DNA of 56,714 bases from positions 1-56,714 of the forward strand of contig JALCBQ010000002.1 of assembly GCA_028066335.1 (NCBI GenBank), written 5' to 3'. Origin of the DNA: Pirellulaceae bacterium. GTDB taxonomy: Bacteria; Planctomycetota; Planctomycetia; Pirellulales; Pirellulaceae. Below the pieces are notes generated by a model. The model ran no database searches. It worked only from the letters and a program-made list of their open reading frames with translations, and was not told the origin of the DNA. The translations under genes were made by a program, and so were the position numbers. Position 1 is the first letter of the stretch, and each line of letters starts with the position of its first letter. Positions 10,406 through 19,020 of the stretch are shown piece after piece.

Positions 10406-13400
10406 GTGTTTTCTAAAATATCTCGATTGTCGGCAATAGCCCTTACTTTGTTGATGCCAGCCCCCCTACTGGCAAGTGGTGGTTCGCGGACTTATTATGA
10501 ATTGAATCCTCTTCTTCCCCTGGCGTTATGGTGGCAGTGGTTATTGTTCGTCAGTGTTCTTGGTGGCTTGGGATTTTATGTCTACCATTGGTATAAAAAG
10601 GATTCGGTCGAATTACCACGTTACCTTTCGATTGGGCTCATTTTGCTGCGAGCGACTGCTCTTTTGGGACTACTGGTTTTCTTTTTAAATATCGAAAAAA
10701 AGACGGAACACAAATTGGTCCGAAATTCGAAGGTCCTCATGCTCGTCGATACGAGCCAAAGCATGGGGTTAACAGATACCCACGACCCAGATCTACGTGA
10801 CCAACCTTCGCGAATACAACAAGTTATCGAATCTTTTGAGAAAGAAGAGTTTTTTAATGAGTTACAAAATAAACACGATGTAGGCATTTACCGCTTTGAT
10901 CAAGAAGATCAGCCTCGTCTTCTTGAGTACCGACTCAAGACCGGCTCTAGTAGTCAAGATATCGACACACAACGAAGAAACTATTACTACGCACGCAAGA
11001 CCGAGTTACAAACTTTTTTGGGTGTTGCTTTTTTTCTAACAGTGGCGATGGCAGGTGCTTTCGGTTATTTCTATTTTTCCGAGCGAAAGCGGCTTGTCGG
11101 TGATTTAGAAGAGCAAAACGCCTGGGGCTTTCTTGCAGGGATTCTTCTGTTGATCCTTATAGGGATCGTATTGGGGGTCGGCTTTTTGCGGAACTCGGAC
11201 ATCTCATTAGAGGTTGCTCTTGGAGCTGCCGAGTTAGATATCGAGGCGATAGAAGCGTCAAAAGAGATCGATCTTAATGAAAATGAAAGGGATCAAATAG
11301 ATGATCCGACAGAATCCATTTTATGGGAAGAGGAACTCCTCGCTGATGGTCGTGAGACTCGCCTCGGTGAGGCCTTACATTTTTTGCTCAACAAAGAGCG
11401 GGGAGAGCCAGTAGCTGGTGTGGTCGTGATTTCGGATGGTCGTCTGAACGCGGGGGTTCCACAACGGAATGCAATCCAGATTGCTCAAGAAATGAACGTA
11501 CCGATTCATACGATTGGTATGGGATCGGCCCTGCAACCGATCAACTTGAAAATTCTCGATGTTGAAGCGCCTCAGCGAGTCTTTCCTGATGACAAGTTTT
11601 TAGTAACAGCTTATTTGCAGGCACACGGCCTTTCGGGGAAGTCGGTGAAACTTTCGTTGGCTTCGCAAACAATCGGTGAAAAAGGGGAACTTGGGAGTCT
11701 TGTCGCGGAACAGACGAAGACGGTTGTTCTTGACCAAGATAGCCAAATCCTACAGACCCGTTTTGAAGTGACACCCAAACAGACTGGTAAGCGGCAATAT
11801 CAGCTCGTTGTGCAAAAGTTGAAAGAAGATACAAACTTCGATGACAATACCAAAGAGGTCATCGTTTCGGTCGTCGACCGAAAGACAAAAGTTCTTTTAT
11901 TGGCCGGTGGACCAATGCGAGAGTTTCGATTTTTGCGAAACCAACTTTTTCGTGATCCAGCAGTGGTCAGCGATGTCCTGTTACAATCAGCAACGATCGG
12001 TGCCTCTCAAGAGGCGAACAAAGTCTTAGAGACCTTCCCAGCGACCGAAGACGAACTTTTTCAGTACGATTGTATCGTTGCCTTTGACCCCGACTGGTTG
12101 GCTCTGTCTGAAGCTCAAATACGGCTTCTTGATCGATGGATCGCTGAAAAAGCGGGAGGACTTATAACAATTGCTGGTCCTGTCAATACACCTTTGTGGT
12201 CTGGTATGTCGACCGGTAAACCAAAGTCGCGCATGCTTCAAGTTTTATATCCCGTCGTTTTTTATCGTTCGGGTTCGGCAATGCTCAATCTTGGTCGCTT
12301 CAAGGCTGAATCGGCCTGGCCTCTACAATTTACACGAATTGGTGAGAATGCCGAATACCTTTGGCTTCATGAAGAGAGTACTCGGGCAAAAGAGATATGG
12401 GAACAATTCGAAGGGGTGTTTGGTTATTATGCCGTTAAGGAGCCGAAGCCTGGTGCGCAGGTTCTGGCCTATTTCTCCGATCCAGAGACGTCCATGGGGC
12501 GGGGGAAATTTCCGATCTATCTCGCTTCCCATTATTATGGTTCGGGCCGGGTCTTTTTTCAGGCAAGTGGTGAAATGTGGCGCATTCGAACTCTTGACGA
12601 TAGTTATTTTGAAAAGTATTACACAAAGTTAATCCGCTGGGCCTCAGAGGGGCGTCTCTTACGAGATTCGACCCGTGGTTTATTATTGGTCGATAAAGAA
12701 CGATGTTTCTTGGGCGAGTCAATTTTATTGAGAGCCCAGTTGACCAACGCACAACATTCACCATGGGAAGGTGAGGAGGTGTCAGCGATCGTTCTTGAGC
12801 CAAATGGAGAGCGTCGAGAGGTAACGTTGAAGAAAGAAAAGGGAGCGGCCAGAGAAGGTTTTTATTCGGCCTCTGTGCCAATGCTTCAAGAAGGGGATTA
12901 CGAATTTCAGGTTTTAATACCAGAAAGTCCTGAAAATGAGTTTTTAAGTCGTGCCGTTCGGGTACGGCTTCCTGAAATTGAGGTTGAACAACCACAACGG
13001 AATGACGTATTATTAAGGGAATTGGCCGATAAAACCAAAGGGTTCAATTACCAGACTCTCAAACAAGCCTTCTCTTTGGAAGCTCCTACGGATACTCCAC
13101 TCGATATGTCTGGCCAAAATGGCGTAAATGACAGCTCTGCCCCCAAAGGTCGACCAGAGACGGCCGATAGCCAAAACTCGACCATGGAGGTAACACAAAC
13201 AAATCATAAGGTGTCCTCAGCTCGGGAAAAACTGGACGAGGGAGATGCAAATAGAACCGCAAGGCAAGTCGATGATCCTGTTGTTTTGCCACCTCTTCTA
13301 TTTGCCTTAAAACCACAAGACCATGAAACCTACTTGCCCGGTATCTGGGATAAGCTCTTTGATCGCAAGTTGATGCTCACCTTGTTGACCGTTATATGTA

Positions 13401-13450
13401 TGGCTCTTTGTTTAGAGTGGACATTGCGCCGGCTTAATAAACTTGCTTAA
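10406..13450 (+). CDS. Membrane vWA protein, BatB/glutamine-amidotransferase-like
   Basis: A 1014-residue protein starting at GTG 10406, one base after the previous stop, with GGAGG at 10391-10395 as a well-placed ribosome binding site. After a signal/anchor (about 8-24) come two membrane spans (about 42-62 and 74-95). A vWA domain then begins, with MIDAS residues D115, S117 and S119. Unusually, two further hydrophobic spans (about 200-222 and 242-264) interrupt the domain before it resumes with GVVVISDGRLNAG. The second half contains a segment starting KVLLLAGGPMREFRFLRNQL, as in vWA/GATase fusions. A last span lies near the C-terminus (about 987-1003). It is probably a partner of the BatA-like and MoxR proteins. 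Confidence 0.85.
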   Translation: MFSKISRLSAIALTLLMPAPLLASGGSRTYYELNPLLPLALWWQWLLFVSVLGGLGFYVYHWYKKDSVELPRYLSIGLILLRATALLGLLVFFLNIEKKTEHKLVRNSKVLMLVDTSQSMGLTDTHDPDLRDQPSRIQQVIESFEKEEFFNELQNKHDVGIYRFDQEDQPRLLEYRLKTGSSSQDIDTQRRNYYYARKTELQTFLGVAFFLTVAMAGAFGYFYFSERKRLVGDLEEQNAWGFLAGILLLILIGIVLGVGFLRNSDISLEVALGAAELDIEAIEASKEIDLNENERDQIDDPTESILWEEELLADGRETRLGEALHFLLNKERGEPVAGVVVISDGRLNAGVPQRNAIQIAQEMNVPIHTIGMGSALQPINLKILDVEAPQRVFPDDKFLVTAYLQAHGLSGKSVKLSLASQTIGEKGELGSLVAEQTKTVVLDQDSQILQTRFEVTPKQTGKRQYQLVVQKLKEDTNFDDNTKEVIVSVVDRKTKVLLLAGGPMREFRFLRNQLFRDPAVVSDVLLQSATIGASQEANKVLETFPATEDELFQYDCIVAFDPDWLALSEAQIRLLDRWIAEKAGGLITIAGPVNTPLWSGMSTGKPKSRMLQVLYPVVFYRSGSAMLNLGRFKAESAWPLQFTRIGENAEYLWLHEESTRAKEIWEQFEGVFGYYAVKEPKPGAQVLAYFSDPETSMGRGKFPIYLASHYYGSGRVFFQASGEMWRIRTLDDSYFEKYYTKLIRWASEGRLLRDSTRGLLLVDKERCFLGESILLRAQLTNAQHSPWEGEEVSAIVLEPNGERREVTLKKEKGAAREGFYSASVPMLQEGDYEFQVLIPESPENEFLSRAVRVRLPEIEVEQPQRNDVLLRELADKTKGFNYQTLKQAFSLEAPTDTPLDMSGQNGVNDSSAPKGRPETADSQNSTMEVTQTNHKVSSAREKLDEGDANRTARQVDDPVVLPPLLFALKPQDHETYLPGIWDKLFDRKLMLTLLTVICMALCLEWTLRRLNKLA

Positions 13451-13477
13451 ACTATTGATAGAGAAAAAGAAAACCTT

Positions 13478-15946
13478 ATGTCGCCAGTCGTTGCCAAAGT
13501 TTTTGCGAAACTAAGGACCAAAATCAGGACCTATGTCCTCCTTGAGGGATTGGGGTTTGCGGTAATATGGCTGGTGGCAACTTTTTGGATCGGGTTCTTT
13601 GTCGATTACGGACTCTACTTTGTAGGTAATGACGAGCTGCCTGGTAGCGCCCGGGGTGTTTTATTATTTGGCATTCTGACCGTCTTGGCATATATTGTTT
13701 ATCGATGGATTTTGCGACGGGTTTTTGTCCACTTTTCGGAAAAAACGTTGGCCCTCCTGTTGGAACGGCAGTTTCAAAAAAACCGTGAGAGTCTTATCAC
13801 TTCGGTCGACGGAAAAAGCAGAACAAACGTAAGTAGCCTAGAGCAGAGTCTGCTCACTGATGCAGGCCAGTTGGCCGAATCTGAGGTTCAGCAGGTCGAT
13901 CTGAAAGGGGTCTTTAATCGTCGCCCTTTAATTCAAAAGGGGATATGGTCTGGTCTGTTGGTCGTTTCACTGGCTCTTTTTGGCTTGGTAAATCAGGAGG
14001 CATTTGCGCTTTGGGTTGAACGCCTTTATCTCCTTAGCGACCAAAAGTGGCCACGAAGTGCCCAAATCGAGGTATTGGGGGTCGAATTGTTAGGCTCTGA
14101 AAGCTCTTCGTTGGATATGGTAGGAGAAGAGCAACCCTCTAGCGAAGGTTCACAACCTGAAAATTTATCAGTTGATGATCAGGTTGTTGTACCGATTTTG
14201 TCTTTTAAAGAAAAGGGGCTTAAGGTTGCCAAGGGGGCGAGTCTGAAAATCCATGTTCGGGCAGATGCAACTGCACCGACAATACCCGAAGTTTGCAAAT
14301 TGTATTACAAAACTCAAGAGGGTGAATCGGGTTGGGTAAATATGAAGCGGGTCGGTGGAGTTGTCAGCCGTAAAGAGGATGGTAAAGAGGTAAAGTATCA
14401 AGCGTTTACCTACAGTGGAAAGCCATTCCTTTCAATGCTTTCGACAGTCCATTTTGAGGTGTTGGGGTATGACCACCGTCTTCGAAATTTTAAAATTGAG
14501 GTTGTTGACAGTCCTGTGATTGCCTCGACAACGATTCGGTACGAGCTGCCGGCCTACCTTATTGATCCGAAGCTTGAGCGTTATGCCAGTCACGAAGTTC
14601 TTTATACAGGTGGCACGAGGGTTCAACGTGGATCTAGGCTTCATTTTCTCTTTCGTTCGAACAAACCTTTGGCTTCGGTAGAAATACTGAATCGAGCCGA
14701 AGGCAAAAGGCATACGATTACCCAAGAGTCTATGACAGAGGGGGCGACCCTTTTTGAGGTGAATTTGGGACAATTGCAGAGCGATTCTACACTTCAAAAA
14801 GATTTAGCGCTGCAAATCACTTTAACTGATCAAGATGGTGTCCGGAGTGAGCGAGCCCAACGAATTCATATCGGTACGATTGCAGACGAAATACCCAAAA
14901 TCAATATACGGCCAAACGGGATAGGGACAGCAATCACACAAAATGTCGTTATCCCATTGCGTGGTACAATCAAAGATGACAACTTTACGAATAAAGCCTG
15001 GCTAGAAGTTTATGCGACTGGTTACGATAAATTTTCTCGAGATGTTTTCTTAAAATCGTTTGTAACTAAAGGAGAAGAGCAGGTCCTTGAGGTCAATCCT
15101 TATGGTGAAGAAGTAGAAGAGGCTTTCGATTTTCAGCAACAGCGGGGCGATCCAATTTGGCCGATCTTGCTCAAGCCGGGAAGTCGTGTCGAGCTTGTCG
15201 TTAAAGCCGAAGACAAGTACGATCTTGAAGGAGGGGCCAATCTTGGCGAGGGGGAAAGTTACACCTTCGATGTCGTCACCGAAGACGAGCTGCTTTCGTT
15301 GCTCGAACGGCGTGAAATCGAACTACGCCGACGCTATGAGCAGATCTATGGTGAAATGCTCGATATGCGAGACGCCCTTCTGGAGCTTCAGTTTAAAGGA
15401 AGTGTCGGCCGGGGGGCTGGGCATGAACCGGGGGACGTTGAAAAAAATATCGGCAAAGCTCATTCGGAAACAGATCGAAAAAGACTCTCAGACGAAGAGG
15501 TTAGGCGCATTACTTTATTGCAGGCGATTTCACAGTGTAAAAAGTCGGCGAGTGAAATTGAGGGGGTTGCTAATAGTTTTGGGACGATTCGAAAAGAGAT
15601 CGTTAATAATCGAGTCGATGCCAAAGAGCGGGTTGAACGTCTTCAGGAAAAGATCATTTTGCCACTTGGAAAACTACCAATGGAAATTCGAGAGAGTTTA
15701 GTCGATGCCCAATTGGAACTTTGGAAGGACGACCTCTATCAAACAGAGATAGAACGCTCTTCAATTCGTAAAGCTTCAGAAGTGATCGAGTCGATGGAAG
15801 AAATACTTCAACATATTCTTGAAGCTGAAGATTTCAATGAATTGCTAGAAGAGATACGATTTCTTTTGGAAGAGCAGCAGAAACTTATCGATGAAACGGA
15901 AAAACAACGAAAGCTAGAGGTCCTCAAAGGTATTATTAATGACTAA
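13478..15946 (+). CDS. DUF4175-like membrane protein with C-terminal coiled coil
   Basis: An 822-residue protein. Hydrophobic spans lie near residues 22-48, 62-80 and 150-170, followed by a large extracytoplasmic beta-rich part (about 190-600). From about 605 it is strongly helical and charged (ERREIELRRRYEQIYGEML and onwards), predicting a long coiled coil to the end. The layout resembles DUF4175 proteins that accompany MoxR/Bat operons; this is by layout and not a precise family match. It starts 27 bases after the vWA gene, so it is in the same operon. The coiled coil may interact with the two following coiled-coil secreted proteins, which is inference. Confidence 0.72.
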   Translation: MSPVVAKVFAKLRTKIRTYVLLEGLGFAVIWLVATFWIGFFVDYGLYFVGNDELPGSARGVLLFGILTVLAYIVYRWILRRVFVHFSEKTLALLLERQFQKNRESLITSVDGKSRTNVSSLEQSLLTDAGQLAESEVQQVDLKGVFNRRPLIQKGIWSGLLVVSLALFGLVNQEAFALWVERLYLLSDQKWPRSAQIEVLGVELLGSESSSLDMVGEEQPSSEGSQPENLSVDDQVVVPILSFKEKGLKVAKGASLKIHVRADATAPTIPEVCKLYYKTQEGESGWVNMKRVGGVVSRKEDGKEVKYQAFTYSGKPFLSMLSTVHFEVLGYDHRLRNFKIEVVDSPVIASTTIRYELPAYLIDPKLERYASHEVLYTGGTRVQRGSRLHFLFRSNKPLASVEILNRAEGKRHTITQESMTEGATLFEVNLGQLQSDSTLQKDLALQITLTDQDGVRSERAQRIHIGTIADEIPKINIRPNGIGTAITQNVVIPLRGTIKDDNFTNKAWLEVYATGYDKFSRDVFLKSFVTKGEEQVLEVNPYGEEVEEAFDFQQQRGDPIWPILLKPGSRVELVVKAEDKYDLEGGANLGEGESYTFDVVTEDELLSLLERREIELRRRYEQIYGEMLDMRDALLELQFKGSVGRGAGHEPGDVEKNIGKAHSETDRKRLSDEEVRRITLLQAISQCKKSASEIEGVANSFGTIRKEIVNNRVDAKERVERLQEKIILPLGKLPMEIRESLVDAQLELWKDDLYQTEIERSSIRKASEVIESMEEILQHILEAEDFNELLEEIRFLLEEQQKLIDETEKQRKLEVLKGIIND

Positions 15947-16012
15947 GTTACACGAGGCCAAGCAATCAATGGGCTTTCATTTATCTTTTTTGGTTTTAGG
16001 GCCGACTAAGAG

Positions 16013-16028
16013 TGTGAAAATTCTCACA
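16013..16028 (+). promoter_or_regulatory. CRP/FNR-like palindrome TGTGA-N6-TCACA
   Basis: TGTGA at 16013-16017 and TCACA at 16024-16028 are separated by six bases, which equals the core consensus of CRP-type sites. It ends five bases before the ATG at 16034, in an 87-base gap inside the operon. It could also fold as a 5-base-pair hairpin over the initiation region. No CRP-like gene is in the window, so the role is untested. Confidence 0.3.
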
Positions 16029-16033
16029 TATTC

Positions 16034-17803
16034 ATGGAAAACCAGGTCTTTATTATGAAAAATAATCAGAACAAAAATCGCTCCCTTGTCATTGTGGGTA
16101 ACCGGTCAGAGATGAGAAGCCAAAAGGCAAACGAAATATGTCGGGAGAAATCCTCATCCATTTACCCCTGTCGACCACTGGCATCGTGGGCAATGGGTCT
16201 GACCATTTTAGTTTTTCTGCTGGCCCCTCTTGTTGTGAATGGACAGGAGAGCCAAGATGATAAAAAGTCGTCAACGACTGCCACAGAAAGAAAGGACGAC
16301 AAGAAGGATCAGGGCCCCCAAAGGAGCCTCACCCAGCGGCAGGCTTCGGTGACGAAAAAGTTTGGAGATTTAGAGAAAAAAATCTTGCGTATGGCCGACC
16401 TTGATCGCTTTGAGAATCCAGGGCGAGCGAGTCTGTTACGTGATGTCTACACACAATCAAAAGAAGAAAAAATTGCTCTGGAACTGGCAGCGCTGGTCCA
16501 TCTTGTCGAGTCGAAGCAGTACAAGCGGGCAGTCTCGAATCAAAAAGAGACCCATAAAAAGCTTCAGCGGTTGCTTGAGTTATTGAGTTCTGAAGCAGGA
16601 AATCGAAAACTCAAAGAAGAGCAGGCTAGGGTACGTGAATATATTAAAGAGCTTGAAAGGATTGGAAGGTTGCAGAAAGCGGCAAAAGCTCAGACCAAAT
16701 CTGGAGGAAACACGGAGGATCTTGCTGAGAAACAGGGCGATATCGCGGGGAGAACAAAAGACCTTAACAATAAGATTGGTGAGGCAGAAGAGGGAATCGT
16801 AACGCCAGAAGGTAAGGAAGGAGAGGGCAAGGAAGGAGAGGGCAAGAAAGGAGAGGGCAAGAAAGGAGAGGGTAAGAAAGGAGAAGGTAAGAGTCGTCAA
16901 CAAGGGGAACCGGGTCAGCAATCGGATGGCCAAGGTCAAAAAAGTGGCAAGCCACCAGGTAAATATGATTCAGCCCAGAAACGTATAGAAGCAGCCCGTG
17001 AAAAAATGAAGCAGGCTCAGAAAAAACTTGACGAGGCGAAAAAGGACCAGGCGACCGAAGATCAAGAGGAGGCCGAGGCCGAGCTTGATCAGGCAATTGC
17101 AGAGCTCGAAGAGATTTTGCGACAACTTCGTGAAGAAGAGATCGAACGTCTATTGGCCCAGCTAGAAGTACGCTTTACCAAAATGCTTCAAATGCAGATC
17201 GAAGTCTACGAGTCGACCGAACGGCTCTCTCTTCTTGCGGAAACGATGCTCGAACCAGAGCTGCGGGTCCAGTCGAGAAAACTAGGACTCAAGGAGAGGA
17301 AGATCGTTTTGGAGGCAGAAAAGACACTTAGCCTTCTTTATGAAGAAGGGTCATCTTTGGCATTTCCTGAAACACTCTTGCAAATAAAAGATGATATGCA
17401 GCAGGTGAGTGACCGACTTAACGAGGCTAAAGTCCAAACGATTACACAGCAGATTGAGCTCGACATTATCGATTATCTTAAGGAATCAATAGCGGCCTTA
17501 CAAAAGGCCCAAAAAGATCAGAAAAAGAGAAACGATAAATCGAAGACACCTCCACCAAGTCAAAGCGACAGCAAACAAAATCCGCCGTTGGTCGATCAAT
17601 TGGCCGAACTCAAGATGGTCAGGGCGATGGAAAAGAGGATCAAGGCTCGAACCGATCGATATGCCGATCTTCTCGAAGATAAAGAAGACCTTGTCGGTCA
17701 GGCAAAGTCACAAGATCTAAAAGAGGCGATTCAAAAACTGGGAACGCGTCAGGAAAAAATCCGCAAAGTCACTCGAGATATTGTTTTGGGGAAAAATCAA
17801 TGA
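16034..17803 (+). CDS. Secreted highly charged coiled-coil protein
   Basis: A protein of 589 residues from the ATG at 16034. A second ATG at 16055 (MKNNQNKN) is a credible alternative because the first lacks a ribosome binding site. A long basic N-region of about 50 residues precedes a hydrophobic stretch (about 54-70, GLTILVFLLAPLVVNGQ), predicting export. The rest is almost entirely charged helix and coiled coil. It includes a run of five KEGEG/KKGEG repeats encoded by a perfect-length 15-base DNA repeat, then KMKQAQKKLDEAKKDQ and similar heptads. No enzyme domain is visible. The stop overlaps the next start (ATGA), so the two are translationally coupled. Function is unknown; a structural or adaptor role is likely. 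Confidence 0.8.
   Translation: MENQVFIMKNNQNKNRSLVIVGNRSEMRSQKANEICREKSSSIYPCRPLASWAMGLTILVFLLAPLVVNGQESQDDKKSSTTATERKDDKKDQGPQRSLTQRQASVTKKFGDLEKKILRMADLDRFENPGRASLLRDVYTQSKEEKIALELAALVHLVESKQYKRAVSNQKETHKKLQRLLELLSSEAGNRKLKEEQARVREYIKELERIGRLQKAAKAQTKSGGNTEDLAEKQGDIAGRTKDLNNKIGEAEEGIVTPEGKEGEGKEGEGKKGEGKKGEGKKGEGKSRQQGEPGQQSDGQGQKSGKPPGKYDSAQKRIEAAREKMKQAQKKLDEAKKDQATEDQEEAEAELDQAIAELEEILRQLREEEIERLLAQLEVRFTKMLQMQIEVYESTERLSLLAETMLEPELRVQSRKLGLKERKIVLEAEKTLSLLYEEGSSLAFPETLLQIKDDMQQVSDRLNEAKVQTITQQIELDIIDYLKESIAALQKAQKDQKKRNDKSKTPPPSQSDSKQNPPLVDQLAELKMVRAMEKRIKARTDRYADLLEDKEDLVGQAKSQDLKEAIQKLGTRQEKIRKVTRDIVLGKNQ
16814..16888 (+). repeat. Five 15-base tandem repeats coding for K(E/K)GEG
   Basis: The unit AAGGAAGGAGAGGGC recurs five times in frame (starts 16814, 16829, 16844, 16859, 16874) with only a few changes: GAA to AAA, and in the last two copies GGC to GGT and GAG to GAA. 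The low divergence suggests recent expansion by slippage. Confidence 0.9.
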
Positions 17804-18966
17804 GGAACCAAGTAAAACTCTCAGCAAAACAACGAGTTCTAACAGAATGGGGCGATCATCTCGCTACCATTTTTCGTGTGGCGATTTTCTCTCTTTTTGT
17901 TTTGGGAGTCGGGAAACCGCTGTCAGTAGCAAACGCTCAAGATGAACTAAAAGAGAGGGCTACATGGGAGATCGCCTCTCCCAAAAAGGTTCAAACTCTT
18001 GCTGAAAATTGGGCGAAAGAACAGAAATTGGAGGAACTTTCTCTCCTGAAAATTGAATCATTGTGGGCCAATTCTGAAGGACTGACCGAGTCTGAGTTGC
18101 TTGACCGGCTGGGCCAGACGTTTGCATTTGCGGATGAGAAAACAAAAACATTTATTTCAGACTGCTTTGGAGATAAATCTCCGGTCGGTGAAAAAATCGA
18201 ATTTCCCTTCGGAGGGCAAGGCAAAACTGTTGAGAATAAAGATGATGGGAAGCCAGTAAACAACACTTTCAAAGAAGATCATCTTCGACTTTTTTATGGG
18301 CGGTATCTGGTCCAAAATCGTTATTACGATGAAGCAGAAGAAGTCTTTAAGGATCTAACTCTCGCAAGGGTAGAGACCCCTTCCGTCCTTCTTTTTTACC
18401 GTGGTATTGTCGAGCATGCTTTGTTGCAGGGCGAGCCCTGTAAAGCGACACTCCACAAATTATTAGAAAATGAAGATGCATTACCAAAACGATACCAAAC
18501 GATGTCCCAACTTATGTTGGCCGACCTTAAAACGTTCGAGCCTGATTCTCTCGATGAAATAGCGCGTATGATGCAAGATGTCGAGAGGCGACTTGACCTT
18601 GGACGTGCAGGGACCAAAGTACGGCAGAAAGAAGAGGATATTTTAAAGAAGCTCGACAAAAAAATTAAAGAGTTAGAAGAAGAGCAAAAAAAACAACAAC
18701 AGCAACAAGGACAGCAGGGAGGAAATCAAGCCCAAAATCGATCGGGCAATAATCCGAATAACCCACTTGAAGATAGTAAACGGGCCAGTGGCAAGGGTGC
18801 CGGAAACGCCGACAAGTCGAAACAGGGTGATCTCAATGACTGGGGAAATTTACCGCCTAAAGAACGTCAAGAGGCGTTGCAACAGGTTGGTAGAGGGCAT
18901 CCCAATCATTATCGCCGGGCGATTGAAGAATATTTTCGTCGCTTAGCACGGGATAAAATAAAGTAA
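17800..18966 (+). CDS. Secreted TPR/coiled-coil protein with conserved-looking C-terminal helix
   Basis: A 388-residue protein overlapping the previous gene by four bases (ATGA). A signal sequence lies at about 25-46, with SVANAQ giving an ANA|Q type cleavage site. The middle (about 150-270) is helical and TPR-like (RYLVQNRYYDEAEEVFKDL). A charged coiled coil (about 280-300) leads into a Gln/Gly/Asn linker (QQQQQGQQGGNQ). The C-terminus carries HPNHYRRAIEEYFRRLA, which resembles the tail of proteins found beside DUF4175/Bat genes in planctomycetes; this comparison is from memory. It probably acts with the preceding coiled-coil protein in the periplasm. Confidence 0.78.
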   Translation: MRNQVKLSAKQRVLTEWGDHLATIFRVAIFSLFVLGVGKPLSVANAQDELKERATWEIASPKKVQTLAENWAKEQKLEELSLLKIESLWANSEGLTESELLDRLGQTFAFADEKTKTFISDCFGDKSPVGEKIEFPFGGQGKTVENKDDGKPVNNTFKEDHLRLFYGRYLVQNRYYDEAEEVFKDLTLARVETPSVLLFYRGIVEHALLQGEPCKATLHKLLENEDALPKRYQTMSQLMLADLKTFEPDSLDEIARMMQDVERRLDLGRAGTKVRQKEEDILKKLDKKIKELEEEQKKQQQQQGQQGGNQAQNRSGNNPNNPLEDSKRASGKGAGNADKSKQGDLNDWGNLPPKERQEALQQVGRGHPNHYRRAIEEYFRRLARDKIK

Positions 18967-19020
18967 CCCAATTTCTGCCGTTTTTGTTTTCCTTTTTTTA
19001 TTTTGAGTAAGACCTTCACT

